64,000 bases of DNA from JADKAV01 sp963769435. Lineage in GTDB: Bacteria; Actinomycetota; Actinomycetes; S36-B12; UBA10799. Of the stretch, positions 28,124 to 38,000 are shown piece by piece. The stretch covers positions 310,001-374,000 of the forward strand of contig CAVYLN010000001.1 in assembly GCA_963769435.1 (NCBI GenBank). The letters run 5' to 3'. The translations under genes were made by a program, and so were the position numbers. Position 1 is the first letter of the stretch. Each line of letters starts with the position of its first letter. The notes under the pieces are model-generated. The model saw only the letters and a list, made by a program, of their open reading frames with translations. It had not been told where the DNA came from and searched no databases.

Positions 28124-29227
28124 TCATGGATCGTCGAGATCGGTTGTGTAACTGCGCCCACGCGGGCTGGTCCACTGCAGCCCACCACCGGCCAGTCGCC
28201 GCACCTGCCAATTGCCGTGGGTCTTCAAACGGTGGTGGTAGCGGCACAAGGGCGCCAGATTGTCAGCGCTGGTGCTGCCCGCCGGGTAGGCGACAACATG
28301 GTCGAGGTCGCACTGCGCCGCTGGCCGGCGGCATCCCGGGAACCGGCAGTGCCGGTGGGTCGCACGCACCCAGCGGGCCAGGGCGGGTGCGGGCCGGTAC
28401 CCGGCAGAAGGCCCGGGCGGCACCGTCAGGTCGATGACTGCGGCGCCCGCGCGCAGTTTCGCGGCGTGCCCCGGGCTGATCGGACCATACCCGGCGATCT
28501 CATCACGGGAGCCGGCCCTCAGCACGGTGACCGGCACCGGGGCCCCAACGACCATTCCGGTCAGCAGCGCCACGAACGCATCGGCGTTGGCCGCGTCCAA
28601 CTTCTCATCGATGACGGACGCTGCGGCGCGCAATGCGCCCCACACCGCCTGGGCCTCTTCGGCGGTCAGATACGCCGAGATCGTCGCCATTCCATCGGAC
28701 TCCGGCAGCAGCCTCACACACCGCTTCGCCGTCTCCTTGCGATGCTTGCGGTCGGCGGCCTCGGGATCGATCTGCGCGATCTGTCGGGCCAGCCACGCCC
28801 GTAACTGCCCGCGGGTGTGCTCGGCGGCGTAACCGACCGCCCGCTCGGCGAGCCGACCCCGGACGTCGGGGGCCAGTTCGCAGGTGCAGTGGGCGATCTC
28901 CCGCGACTTGCCCAGATCGATCAGCCCGGTGTCCAAGGCATCGAAGACAACCGGGAGGTCCTCGATCAGGCTGGTCGCCAGGTCCACCCGGTCCTGCGCA
29001 GCGCGAGTCGACCAGGTGAGTGCAGCGGCCGCCTCCGCCGGCGCAGAGGCGATCAGTCGCCCCGTCTCATCGAGAAACGCCGGCTCCGCCCGCTCCAGGT
29101 CGTGAAGGGCATGCAACAACTGCGCATCCGCCCAGGCCTTGATCGTCTCGGCGGCCGCGGCGACATCGACAGGATCGCCGTTGCCCGAACGCAACAGGTC
29201 CAGCGCCGTGAGAACCTTCTCTTCCAT
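28124..29227 (-). CDS. HNH endonuclease, DUF222 / 13E12 family
   Basis: A 367-aa intact protein. The N-terminal helical DUF222 part (residues 1-270) carries LTWSTRAAQDRVDLATSLIE and YLTAEEAQAVWGALRA. The C-terminal HNH nuclease is CRFPGCRRPAAQCDLDHVVAYPAGSTSADNLAPLCRYHHRLKTH, with both zinc Cys pairs and the catalytic His. The family is repetitive and mobile in actinobacteria; in Mycobacterium several members are LexA-controlled. ATG 29227 (MEEKVL) is preferred over ATG 29245, because the latter lies inside a LexA-like box and the former has GGGA upstream. Confidence 0.92.
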   Translation of the reverse strand: MEEKVLTALDLLRSGNGDPVDVAAAAETIKAWADAQLLHALHDLERAEPAFLDETGRLIASAPAEAAAALTWSTRAAQDRVDLATSLIEDLPVVFDALDTGLIDLGKSREIAHCTCELAPDVRGRLAERAVGYAAEHTRGQLRAWLARQIAQIDPEAADRKHRKETAKRCVRLLPESDGMATISAYLTAEEAQAVWGALRAAASVIDEKLDAANADAFVALLTGMVVGAPVPVTVLRAGSRDEIAGYGPISPGHAAKLRAGAAVIDLTVPPGPSAGYRPAPALARWVRATHRHCRFPGCRRPAAQCDLDHVVAYPAGSTSADNLAPLCRYHHRLKTHGNWQVRRLAGGGLQWTSPRGRSYTTDLDDP

Positions 29228-29237
29228 ATCCCTATCA

Positions 29238-29253
29238 TCGAACATGGGTACGA
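29238..29253. promoter_or_regulatory. LexA/SOS-box-like palindrome
   Basis: TCGAACATGGGTACGA differs at one position from the actinobacterial SOS box TCGAAC-N4-GTTCGA. It ends 11 bp before the preferred start of the HNH endonuclease gene, in a place where a repressor would block transcription. The box itself is seen directly; binding by LexA is an inference from the known mycobacterial consensus. Confidence 0.6.
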
Positions 29254-29413
29254 CAAGTCCAATGGGTCCGCAGATCTGTGGACAACGTCGCCTTCCGGCC
29301 CGCTCGCGGGAGCCGCACGTCGCGTTGACACGTGGGAGTCATCCACGCCGAATGATCAACTTGGCGACGCCGCGGGCGATATTCTGCGCTTCTCAACGAG
29401 TCTGGAGCGACCA

Positions 29414-31757
29414 ATGATCCGTAGTGTTGCTGTGATCGCTGTGTTGTCCATCGCGACCGCAGTCGCCCCGGGAACAGCCGTACCGGCCACCGCACCTTCC
29501 GGGGTGTCGACCGAGGCCTCACCCGCATCGTCGACGCGCACCGCCGGCTACCCGCCTCAGTGGATCCAGTACCCGTACCTGTCGGGTGGCAACAAGGGCA
29601 AGCTCACCGTGGTGTCGAAGATCTTCGTCGACGCCAAACGCACACGCGCTCGCAAAGGGGTACGGCAGGACCGGCTACGGATGCGCGTGGCCGTCGCGAA
29701 GAAGCGGTTCAGCAAGGTGAACCGGCCGCGATCGATCGAGGTCCTGACCGACGACGCCCTACTGACCCGGGCGGATACTTCCCGAAAGGTCACCAAGAGC
29801 GGCGTGATGACCCTCAAGGTGACCCTGTCGAAGAAGGTCTCCAACAAGCTGCGCAACCGCGGGTTCAAAGGACGCAGGGCTGCCATCTCGGTGTCGGTGG
29901 CACACAGCAAGGACATCCAGAGGGGTGGCTCCCCGCATGAGGTGACTCAGATCGGCGTGGGCCCTCTGGTGAAGGGGAAGTGGTCGAAGAGCAAGATCGA
30001 GCGAACCACGGCCGGCGCAAGAAACAGCGCCGCCAACTGCGACGATCCGCGGCACTCGGAACCGAACTGGCCGGTGCGACCCTCACGTCCGACATCAACG
30101 AGGACACGCCCTTCTTCAACAACATCAACGTCGTCAACAACTCGCCGTTCCAGCAGCAGATCACGTTCCAGCCCGTGATCCAGTGCATGTATGCGGCTAC
30201 TGCCTTCGACCCCACCCCCGGCGGCCACGGTGACGGCGAACGCGGGCGACACGGTGATGTTCACATACGCCCGGCAGCCCAACTGGAAGAACGGGAAGTC
30301 ACGAGGAGACCCCCACCCCGAACGATCCGCCACTGGGGCTGTACGGAGTGGAGAAGGGCCTCAATGCCCCGGGAACACAAGCCACACTGACCACCGACCT
30401 GGTCAACTCCGCGAACGCCGCAGGGCAGAACGCCGTGGATTCCGCGTTCAACGGAAGCACCTACACGGACGGCGGGATGGTCGGAGCAATAGCCGCGGCG
30501 AGCGTAAGGTTCGTTGTCTCATTCCTCACGGGTCTCAAGGTGGACACGTGCACGGAGACGTCCCAGTATCCGCAGCTGTTCGGGATGAGCACGGTAGTGA
30601 CCGGCTACGGGACGAATGGCGTATCGGACCCGACCCAGGCGAAGTGGACGGCGACGAACACCTGGGCAGGCAATCCGGCAGCGGGGAATCAGGGGGCGTT
30701 CACGGACGCGCCCAGCAACGGGTTCGTCAACGGGACGCTGCAGCAGGCGCTGGGAGCGCAGACGAACGTCGTGTACTACTGGAACGGCGGAGCGCCTGCT
30801 CCGATGGTCTCGCCGAACGCCTCGTCGGGGGCGTACACGGGCGGCTCGGCGACTTTCCAGGATGGCCTGATCCAGTACGTGGGACCCAGCCCGGGATTCC
30901 CCGACGGGACTGCGGTCTGCTCGGAAACCAGGTGGATGTGGGGCCGTACTACTGCAACTACGGGGGGACGAACGAGCCAGGGTTCGGTGAGATGAACATC
31001 CAGCTGAGCTACCTGACGAATCCGCAGTACAGCGCAGGCCTGCTGAACGACGGCAATGCGCCGATGATGACCGTGAGCGTGGACTCGACCGGCAACTACA
31101 CGCTGAGTTGCGATCTGTCTCAGATGGCCGCCTCGCTGACAACGCCGTTCGGAGACGGTGTGCCGACCACTGTCGAACAGAGCACGTTGGCGACTACTGC
31201 GACGAACGGATCAGGGCAACTCCCAGAACGCGGACTGGTTGGTCAACTTCTACGGCGTGAACGCGGACGGCCAGCCGGTGTACATCGAGGAATCGGTGAC
31301 CAACACCACGAACGGCGTCAACACGCCCTATCTGGCTCCGAACGCAGCGAACCAACCGGTCTCGATCCAGGCGGCCTCCGCGGGCGGTAGCCAAGCGGTG
31401 GCCCTCGGCACCGTGACTCCGGCGAACCTGCAGGACATGGTCACGCTGGACGGCACTCCGTCGGTACCAACGCAGTTCGGGTGCACCGCGTCGCCGACCA
31501 TCAGCCTGCCCGGACTGAAGGTCAACGCGCAGACCGGCAGTTCGATCGCCAGCGCGTACGGGAACAACTGGCCAGTACCCACCACGATGGGAGCCTCTGG
31601 CGGCTGGCCCGCCGGCTACTACAAGACAGCCAACTTGGGGTTCCCGTACAGCAGTTCCGACCCGTTCGACTACAAGTGGCAATCGGCCGTGTCGAGGCTG
31701 AACGTGACGTTCCAAGGGCCACCCCTGCGGGACATCACGGATGTGCCGCAGGGGTGA
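29414..31757 (+). CDS. large secreted protein, unknown family (5 frameshifts)
   Basis: After correction about 780 aa. The signal peptide is MIRSVAVIAVLSIATAVAPGTAVPATA. Next comes a Lys/Arg-rich domain (residues about 45-190: KLTVVSKIFVDAKRTRARKG, KKVSNKLRNRGFKGRRAA) and then a neutral Asn/Gly/Thr-rich secreted region (TLTSDINEDTPFFNNINVVNN, GDTVMFTYARQPNWKNG, GVEKGLNAPGTQATL, GPYYCNYGGTNEPGFGEM, NADWLVNFYGVNADGQPVYIEE). Frames join near 30001 (base missing), 30212, 30308 (extra base each), 30932 (base missing) and 31217 (extra G). C-terminal repeats LRDITDVPQG fall in the terminator stem. No enzyme motif is seen; it looks like an envelope or extracellular protein. Confidence 0.75.
31720..31756 (+). 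terminator. hairpin overlapping the stop codon of the secreted protein
   Basis: Perfect 11-bp GC-rich arms (31720-31730 and 31746-31756) surround a 15-nt loop. The second arm includes the first two bases of the TGA stop at 31755-31757, so the last twelve codons and the stop are part of the stem. Confidence 0.7.
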
Positions 31758-31791
31758 GCCCTGCGCATCAGCCGAGTCGGGCTTCCACCGT

Positions 31792-32365
31792 TCACCGAGG
31801 CTTGTCGAACTCGAGGCAGTAGAACCAGCCCCGCCAGAGGTCCGAGAGCACGACGTCTTCCATGCCGGGCGGCACCGCCTCGACCGGGGCGCTGACCAGG
31901 GCACGCGGCGTGGCGAACGAACTCTCGAAGCCAGGCAGAGTGCGTTCGTAGGCCTTGGCCGCCCGCTCCTTCTCGTCCACGATCACCACGTGCGCACCCG
32001 GCTTGGCCACTCTGACCATCTCCGCGATCGCACGGGCCTTGTCATTGAAGAAGTTGATGCCACCGACGTGCAACACAGTGTCGAAGCAGTCGTCCCGGAA
32101 CGGCAGGGCCTCAGCGGTCGCCAAGTAGAGGGGCACCGACCACCCCCGTCGTCGCACTAGGGCACGGCAGCGTCGAAGTTGTCCGATCGAGATGTCCAGG
32201 CCGTGAACCTCGCCGACGTCGCCACGATCGAGCAGGTACGGCAGGTTGGGCCCAGAGCCGATGGAGACCTCAAGCACACTGCCACCGCAGGGGGTGAGCC
32301 GGTCAAGCAAATCCGGCCGCGACTGCCACGACTGCCACGGCAACCAGTCCGGCGCGCAACTTCAT
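31792..32365 (-). CDS. class I SAM-dependent methyltransferase (5' end uncertain)
   Basis: The main frame (from about 32343) is a Rossmann-fold methyltransferase: motif I SVLEVSIGSGPNLPYLL (SAM loop), acidic motif EVHGLDIS, motif ALPFRDDCFDTVLHVG (post II) and RVAKPGAHVVIVDEK (motif III). This is UbiE/Methyltransf_11-like. Motif I has Ser-Ile in place of the usual Gly-x-Gly first pair (E-V-S-I-G-S-G). An ATG at 32365 with ribosome site GGGAGG opens MKLRAGL, but in a frame one base off the body, so one more base error is likely. The methylated substrate is unknown. Confidence 0.7.
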
Positions 32366-32653
32366 CGCGCGCCTCCCACTCCCCTGTCATGGCTACATGT
32401 CTGAACCTTGGGGAAGCGTACGCCGAGGGCAAACCGTGAGGGGCATCTCCGTCCTGTGGTGGCTCAACCGAATCGCTCGTCTTGCCCGCCCGCAGCGGTG
32501 GCGTCCACCCTGCCCGGACAAGACGTTCACCTCGCGGCAGTACCGGAGACGCAGACCAGATCAGGATCAGCCGAGCCTTCGTGCGGGGCGCTGGTCGAGG
32601 GGACGACCGTAGCTGCGGTACGACGCTGTCCTCGGGGCGGTTCGCCACGACGC

Positions 32654-34465
32654 TCAGATGCGCGGACCCACCAAAGCGCTGACAACCTCGTTGTCGATGT
32701 CCGCGGCCAGAAGCCTGGCAACTTCGCCTGCTCCCGAGACGCCCAGCCCCGCCGCGTGCACAAGTGACCGCACCGTCATCTCACGCATCGCTGTACGGGA
32801 AGAGAGGACGTACATCGCATCAGCCCATTCGCGCACGTCCGGGTGGTCGTGGCGACGACCGAGGCCGCACTGGGCATCCAGGATGTGGGCATCCAGCCAG
32901 ACGTACGGATCCGCCAACCGGTTGCACCGGACCCGGGCATCGACCAATAGGTGGAAAGCCCGGTTCGTGTCGCCGTTCGCCTCAGCCACCATGGCCAGGC
33001 CCCTGGCCGAGATCCCCTCCCAGCACGGATCACCGATCTGACAGGCACGGGCGAAGGCCTGCTCGAGCAGCAGTCGAGCCGGTCCAGGCCTTCCAGCGGC
33101 GATCTCGACCTCACCCCGCAACGCTTGCGGCCAGGGGAGGAAAGCCAACCAGCGTTCCCGCTCCGCCTGCCGGATCGACGCATCCAGCAACTCAGCGGCG
33201 ACCTCCAACCGACCGCACAGCAGATGGATCCGGCCCACCATCGCGGTCGCATACGCCTCACGCCGGAGGTCACCAGCGGTGTGCGCACGATCAATGGCCT
33301 CCTCCAGCAGCGACAGTGCCTTCGGGTAGTCAGCACGGTCGCTCTCCACGCTGCCCAGGTAGCTGGCGGCCTTTGCTGAGACCTGCGGTGCGCCGTCAGC
33401 CAATTCGAGAGCCTCGTTGAGCCATAGCGCAGCGCGATCGTAACGAGCCCGCAGGAAGTCCACGTATCCGAGCTCAGCGCGGATCTCAGCCTGCAGGCCG
33501 CGCTGTCCGTGAGCCGCGGCGATCTCATCAGCCGCGAACAACGCGCCCACACCCTCCTCGTCCATACCACGCAGCGAGTGAATGAGAGCCTCGGCGACCA
33601 CGAGCCGCGAAGAGACTCGCAGTCGGTCATCCGGGGCCTGATCAGCAAGCGCGACACCGGAGCGCAACGAGGCAAGTCCAGCCTCCGTCGCCCCTGCCGC
33701 CACTGCGGCAGATCCCGATTCAAGGATCGCGTCGACCGAGGCACTGCCTGTCGGTGGGTCCGGCGTGCCGATCTGAACCCGAGCAGCCGACTGGACGGCT
33801 GGGCCCGGGGTCAAGCCCAGTTCAGACGCGAAGAGCCGAGTGCACTCGCGCACCTGGCGTGCGGCAGCCTCCGGGGCGTCCATTCTGCGGTAAATGCTGA
33901 TGAGCAGCGCCTGATTGTTCTCATCGAGCGGGCTCATCCGCACCGCCAACTCGGCACAGCGGACGGCCTCAGACAGCTCACCGCGCGCCACGAGAGCCGC
34001 AGCCGCCTCATGCAGGACGGCCTCGGACGCGGCCGCCAGACGCTGCCGCTCGCTGATGAGCCACGACTCGAATCCTGCGGCCCCCCGGACATCGATCCCC
34101 TCGAGAAACTCCTCGCCCAGTTCGGGCACCAGCACGGCATCCGCCCAGTGACCGCCTGTCACCCGGTCGACATCGAGGCGGAAGTCCCTGGGCAGTTCCA
34201 GGACGACTGGATCCCCTTCCAGGCGTGCACCGCCCCCGAGGCCGCGCCGGACCTCGGCGAGGTTCCAGCGCAGGGACCGCAGCGGGTCATCGGCGGCGTC
34301 GAAGAGGAGACCAGCCAGGGCGGCCCTGGACGGCGGTCGTTCTGCCATGAGCAGGAACGCGAGAACGGCCCAGCTCTTCAAACTCCGGAAGCGATAGGCC
34401 GGTTCCTGATCCAACTCGATCGTGGGGCGACCGAGCAGATTGATGGCCAGTGTCATTGAGCTCAT
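32654..34465 (-). CDS. SARP/BTAD-family transcriptional activator with TPR domain
   Basis: A 603-aa intact protein. The N-terminal winged-helix (LAINLLGRPTIELDQEPAYRFRSLKSWAVLAFLL, residues 4-100) and BTAD domain (about 100-240: GFESWLISERQRLAAASEAVLHEAA, CAELAVRMSPLDENNQALLISIYRRM) define the SARP family. The rest (about 250-600) is a TPR-type repeat array (ALADQAPDDRLRV, ALWLNEALELADGA, LSLLEEAIDRAHTAGD). No nucleotide-binding STAND motif lies between, unlike AfsR. The nearest neighbour upstream is a DUF4242 gene; the target genes are not evident. Confidence 0.9.
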   Translation of the reverse strand: MSSMTLAINLLGRPTIELDQEPAYRFRSLKSWAVLAFLLMAERPPSRAALAGLLFDAADDPLRSLRWNLAEVRRGLGGGARLEGDPVVLELPRDFRLDVDRVTGGHWADAVLVPELGEEFLEGIDVRGAAGFESWLISERQRLAAASEAVLHEAAAALVARGELSEAVRCAELAVRMSPLDENNQALLISIYRRMDAPEAAARQVRECTRLFASELGLTPGPAVQSAARVQIGTPDPPTGSASVDAILESGSAAVAAGATEAGLASLRSGVALADQAPDDRLRVSSRLVVAEALIHSLRGMDEEGVGALFAADEIAAAHGQRGLQAEIRAELGYVDFLRARYDRAALWLNEALELADGAPQVSAKAASYLGSVESDRADYPKALSLLEEAIDRAHTAGDLRREAYATAMVGRIHLLCGRLEVAAELLDASIRQAERERWLAFLPWPQALRGEVEIAAGRPGPARLLLEQAFARACQIGDPCWEGISARGLAMVAEANGDTNRAFHLLVDARVRCNRLADPYVWLDAHILDAQCGLGRRHDHPDVREWADAMYVLSSRTAMREMTVRSLVHAAGLGVSGAGEVARLLAADIDNEVVSALVGPRI

Positions 34466-34538
34466 GGTCGCACGTCATCGCCGATCAACCCGCCCGCTCG
34501 GCAGCCGCCGATGGCCCCGTGTCCCCAGCCCGAGACTC

Positions 34539-34790
34539 TCACTCGTGCTCTGACACCTGGTAGATCTCATCAGCGACCAGCCCATGCGCATCGCGATGCA
34601 CGGAGTTCGCCGCTTCCGCGTCAGGCGCCTCGACGAGGCAGAAGATCTTCCCGGCCTCCTCGTCGACCCAGTAGCGCAGATATTTCACGTCGCGCCCCTG
34701 CTGCGTGGCCAGGTCGGCCTTGTGAGCACCAGCGACGTCATCGGCGGTTACCCCGCCCTCGATGTTGTGAACGTCCATGAAAAGTGCCAT
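34539..34790 (-). CDS. DUF4242 domain (nickel-binding-like) protein
   Basis: An 83-aa protein, MALFMDVHNIEGGVTADDVAGAHKADL, with the stretch VKYLRYWVDEEAGKIFCLVEAPDAEAANSVHRDAHG. This is the DUF4242 ferredoxin-like fold, whose Streptomyces relative SCO4226 is described as nickel-binding. The His and Cys in the recurring places (MDVH, FCLVEAP, VHRDAHG) are candidate metal ligands. Same strand as the SARP gene and 73 bp upstream of it, so they may be one transcript. Confidence 0.85.
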   Translation of the reverse strand: MALFMDVHNIEGGVTADDVAGAHKADLATQQGRDVKYLRYWVDEEAGKIFCLVEAPDAEAANSVHRDAHGLVADEIYQVSEHE

Positions 34791-35050
34791 GTCTACTCCT
34801 CGTTGGGTGTCCGCCGTGAAGCGGTGTCCTCGATGGACGAGCCCAGCGAACCGCTTGGGCGTGTGACAGGGCGTTTGACAGCGCTGCTCGACATCGATGG
34901 CCGGGCGGACAAACGTGGGCCAGTCAAGCGGTGATCATGGCCAGGCACTGTGTTGCCAAGGACTGAGTCCGACAAACGCGAAAACACCGGGCAACAGCCA
35001 GGGAACTCACCACTTGCCGGACGAGGCAACGCTGCAGCCGGACACCGCTG

Positions 35051-38000
35051 CTACGGCCGCAGGATCCAGGAGCGCTTCCAGGTGTCCGCCTTCCAGGTGT
35101 CCTTGTACTTCGGCTTGGGCTTCGCAGTGATCCACACGGTGACCTTCACCTTGCGGTAGCCGAAGATCCTGACCTTCACCGCGCCCTTCTTCGTGACCTT
35201 GGTCCGGCAGTAACTGACGTCACCGGCAGCCGACCTGTGCAGTGGGCGGCACCTGGTGCGGTACTTCAGGGTCCCCCGCTTGTTGGTCTTCGACTTCTTC
35301 ACAACTGTGCAGGTCTTGCCCTTGCACTTCTTGACCGGATCGACCTTGATCGGCAGGACCGACCTGACCCTCACGGTGGCCTGCGCCTGCGCCGAGACAT
35401 CGGGGCCGACGATCTGGCCAGCATCCCATGGCGAACCGAGGGCGGTCACTGTGTTCGTGGTGTCACGCGTCAGCGACGTGGTGCAGGTGTACACCCAGGT
35501 CTCGTCGGGGTATCCATCACCGCTCTCCGAGTTCGTCAGCAGTCCGTCGCCGTTGTCGTCACCGGAGACGTACGACACCGGCGAACACTTGTTGTCGCTG
35601 ACCCGGACGTTGGCCAGCGGCATCGTGCCGGCGTTGGTGACGTTGTAGGTGTAGGTGACCTTGCCACCCTTGTCCACGACCGTGGCCGAGGGTGACTTCG
35701 TCACCGCGATGACCGGGTTCAGCCGGCCACCGATGACAAGAACGGTCACCGAGGTCGAATCCGTGACCTTCCCGCCGCTCGGTGTCGTACCCGTCGCCTC
35801 GGCGATGTTGGTGACATCCGTCTGCAGTGCGCTGACGCACTCGTATGTCCACTCGTCACCGGGCTTCATGATCCCGCCGCCGGTGTTGCCGGACCTGTAG
35901 AGCACGGGTGCGCACTTGTCGTCGGTGACCCTGAGGTCCTTCAAGTCCACCGTGCCGTTGTTGAGCACGGTGTACGTGTAGGTGACCGACGTGCCCTTCG
36001 TCACCAGTTCCGCGCTCGGCGACTTCTTGATCGCGATGCTGCCCTGGTAGCTGGTGACCGTCGCCTGGTCGTCATCGGTCACCACGGCCCCGAGGATGGG
36101 CTCCACCGCGGTGACGACCACCGTGTTGGTCACCGTCGCGACCCCGGTCACGGTCTTCTTGCACGTGTAGATCCAGGTCTCCCCAGGATCGACAAGGCCG
36201 TTGTCGTTGGTGTCGCCGGACTGGTACTCCGCCGGCGCGCACTTGTCGTCGGTGACATCGGCCACCCGCATGGGCGTGGTCGCAACCCCGGAGGTGACGT
36301 CGTAGGTGTAGGTGACCTCGGTGCCGACGGGCACCAGCAACACACCGTCCTTCATGACTCCACCTGGCGCCGATGGAGTCTTGGTGATGGTGATGTCGGG
36401 AGTGATGACATCCACCTGTGCGGTGTCCGTGGCCTCGAGTTCCGGCCCGGTCTGCTTGCCCGCACCGCTGCCGGCGAACGGCGTGCCCGTGAACGTGCCG
36501 GTGTTCTGTGTATCGACGCTGAGGGTGGCGCTGCACGTGTAGGTCCAGGACTCGCCGACGTTCATGATCGAGTCGTCACCGGTGTCGCCGCTGACGTAGG
36601 TCACCGGCGAGCACTTGTCGTCGGTCATCCAGTCATCACGAGTCGTCGCACCCTGCGGCGCCTCGAACGGTGCGGTACCCGTGTTGGTGGCGACATAGGT
36701 GTACGTCACCTCGGTGTCGGCGTAGATGATCGGCTGGTCCACCGTCTTGACCAGGTCGAGCTCCGGGACCAGGACGTCCACGGTCGCGGTGTCGGTGGCG
36801 GTCACACGATCGTCGAACTCGTCCTTCATCGTGGCATCGGCCATGTTGGTGACGGTCGGCGGCGAACCGATCGACGCGACCGTGCACGTGAACGTCCACT
36901 CGTCACCGGGCGCCATCGTGGGCGGCGTGCCGCCGCTGTCGTACTCCACCGGGCCGCACTTGTCGTCCCCGACGACGTCATTCAGGTCACCCACCGGGGT
37001 CAAGTCCACATTGCCCGTGTTCTTGAGCACGTAGGTGTAGGCCACCGGTTGTCCCTCCAGCGCCACGGTGCGGTCCGCAGACTTGGTCAAGGTGATCTGC
37101 GGGTTGTAGTCGAAGAAGTCGACGAAAGTACAGATGACATCCTCGCCTGCACCCAGCGCCACCGTCGCGCCGTTCTCCAGGGTGTAGTCGACACCGCTGG
37201 CCCCGACGCAGACCGGGTGCTCGCCCTCCGGGCCGTCGAGGTACCAGTCGGTCGGGATGTCCACCTCTTGCACCGTGTAGTCGCCGGGGCTCAGTCCCTG
37301 CGCGGTGCGGCTCTGCTGATCCGCCAACTGGAAGGTGGCCGGCGTCGCGCTCCACTCGAAGTCGAAGTCCTGCGTCGGATCGTCCGGCGCATCCTTGACG
37401 ACGGTGAGCGTCGCGTCCTCGTAGTTGCTGAAGGTGCAGGTCACACTGTCACCCGGGGCGATCTCCACATCGACCTTGCCGGCAGGCAGATCAACCGTGC
37501 CGGCCGGTGTGCCGTTGTCGAAGCACGTGATGCTGTCCAGGTTCCAGTCGGTGGGCAGAGTTTCTTCGATGAAGGTGAACGTCTCGCCGCCGGATGCCGG
37601 ATAGACCTCAAAGGTCCTGTCCGCGGTACCACCGTCCGGCGCGAGTGAGAACGAGTAGTCCGCCGGCATGACACCGCCGTCGGCGCCTTCGGCGGTGAAA
37701 TCGAACTCGGTGCCGTCGGCCGGGTCGGCCGATTTGACGATCTGCACCGTCGCACTAGGGACTTTGGCGTCCTTGAACGTGCAGTCGACATCCTCGCCGG
37801 CGCCGATCTCGACCGTCGCGGTGGCCCCCACGATCTCTGCCGGAGTCCCGCTTCCATCGCATTTGATGCTGGACAGCGTCCATCGGTCGGGTGCGGCGGT
37901 CGGGACGTCCTCGGTGATCGAAACCTCGCTACCCGCTGGGATGTCCTGGTAGACCTGCGGTGTGCCGCCGCCGATGAGCTCGAAGGAGGTCGGAGTGACG

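Noticed and set aside
32366..32653. Possible gene between the methyltransferase and the SARP regulator
   Set aside because: Open frames on both strands show no protein-like composition, ribosome site or motif.
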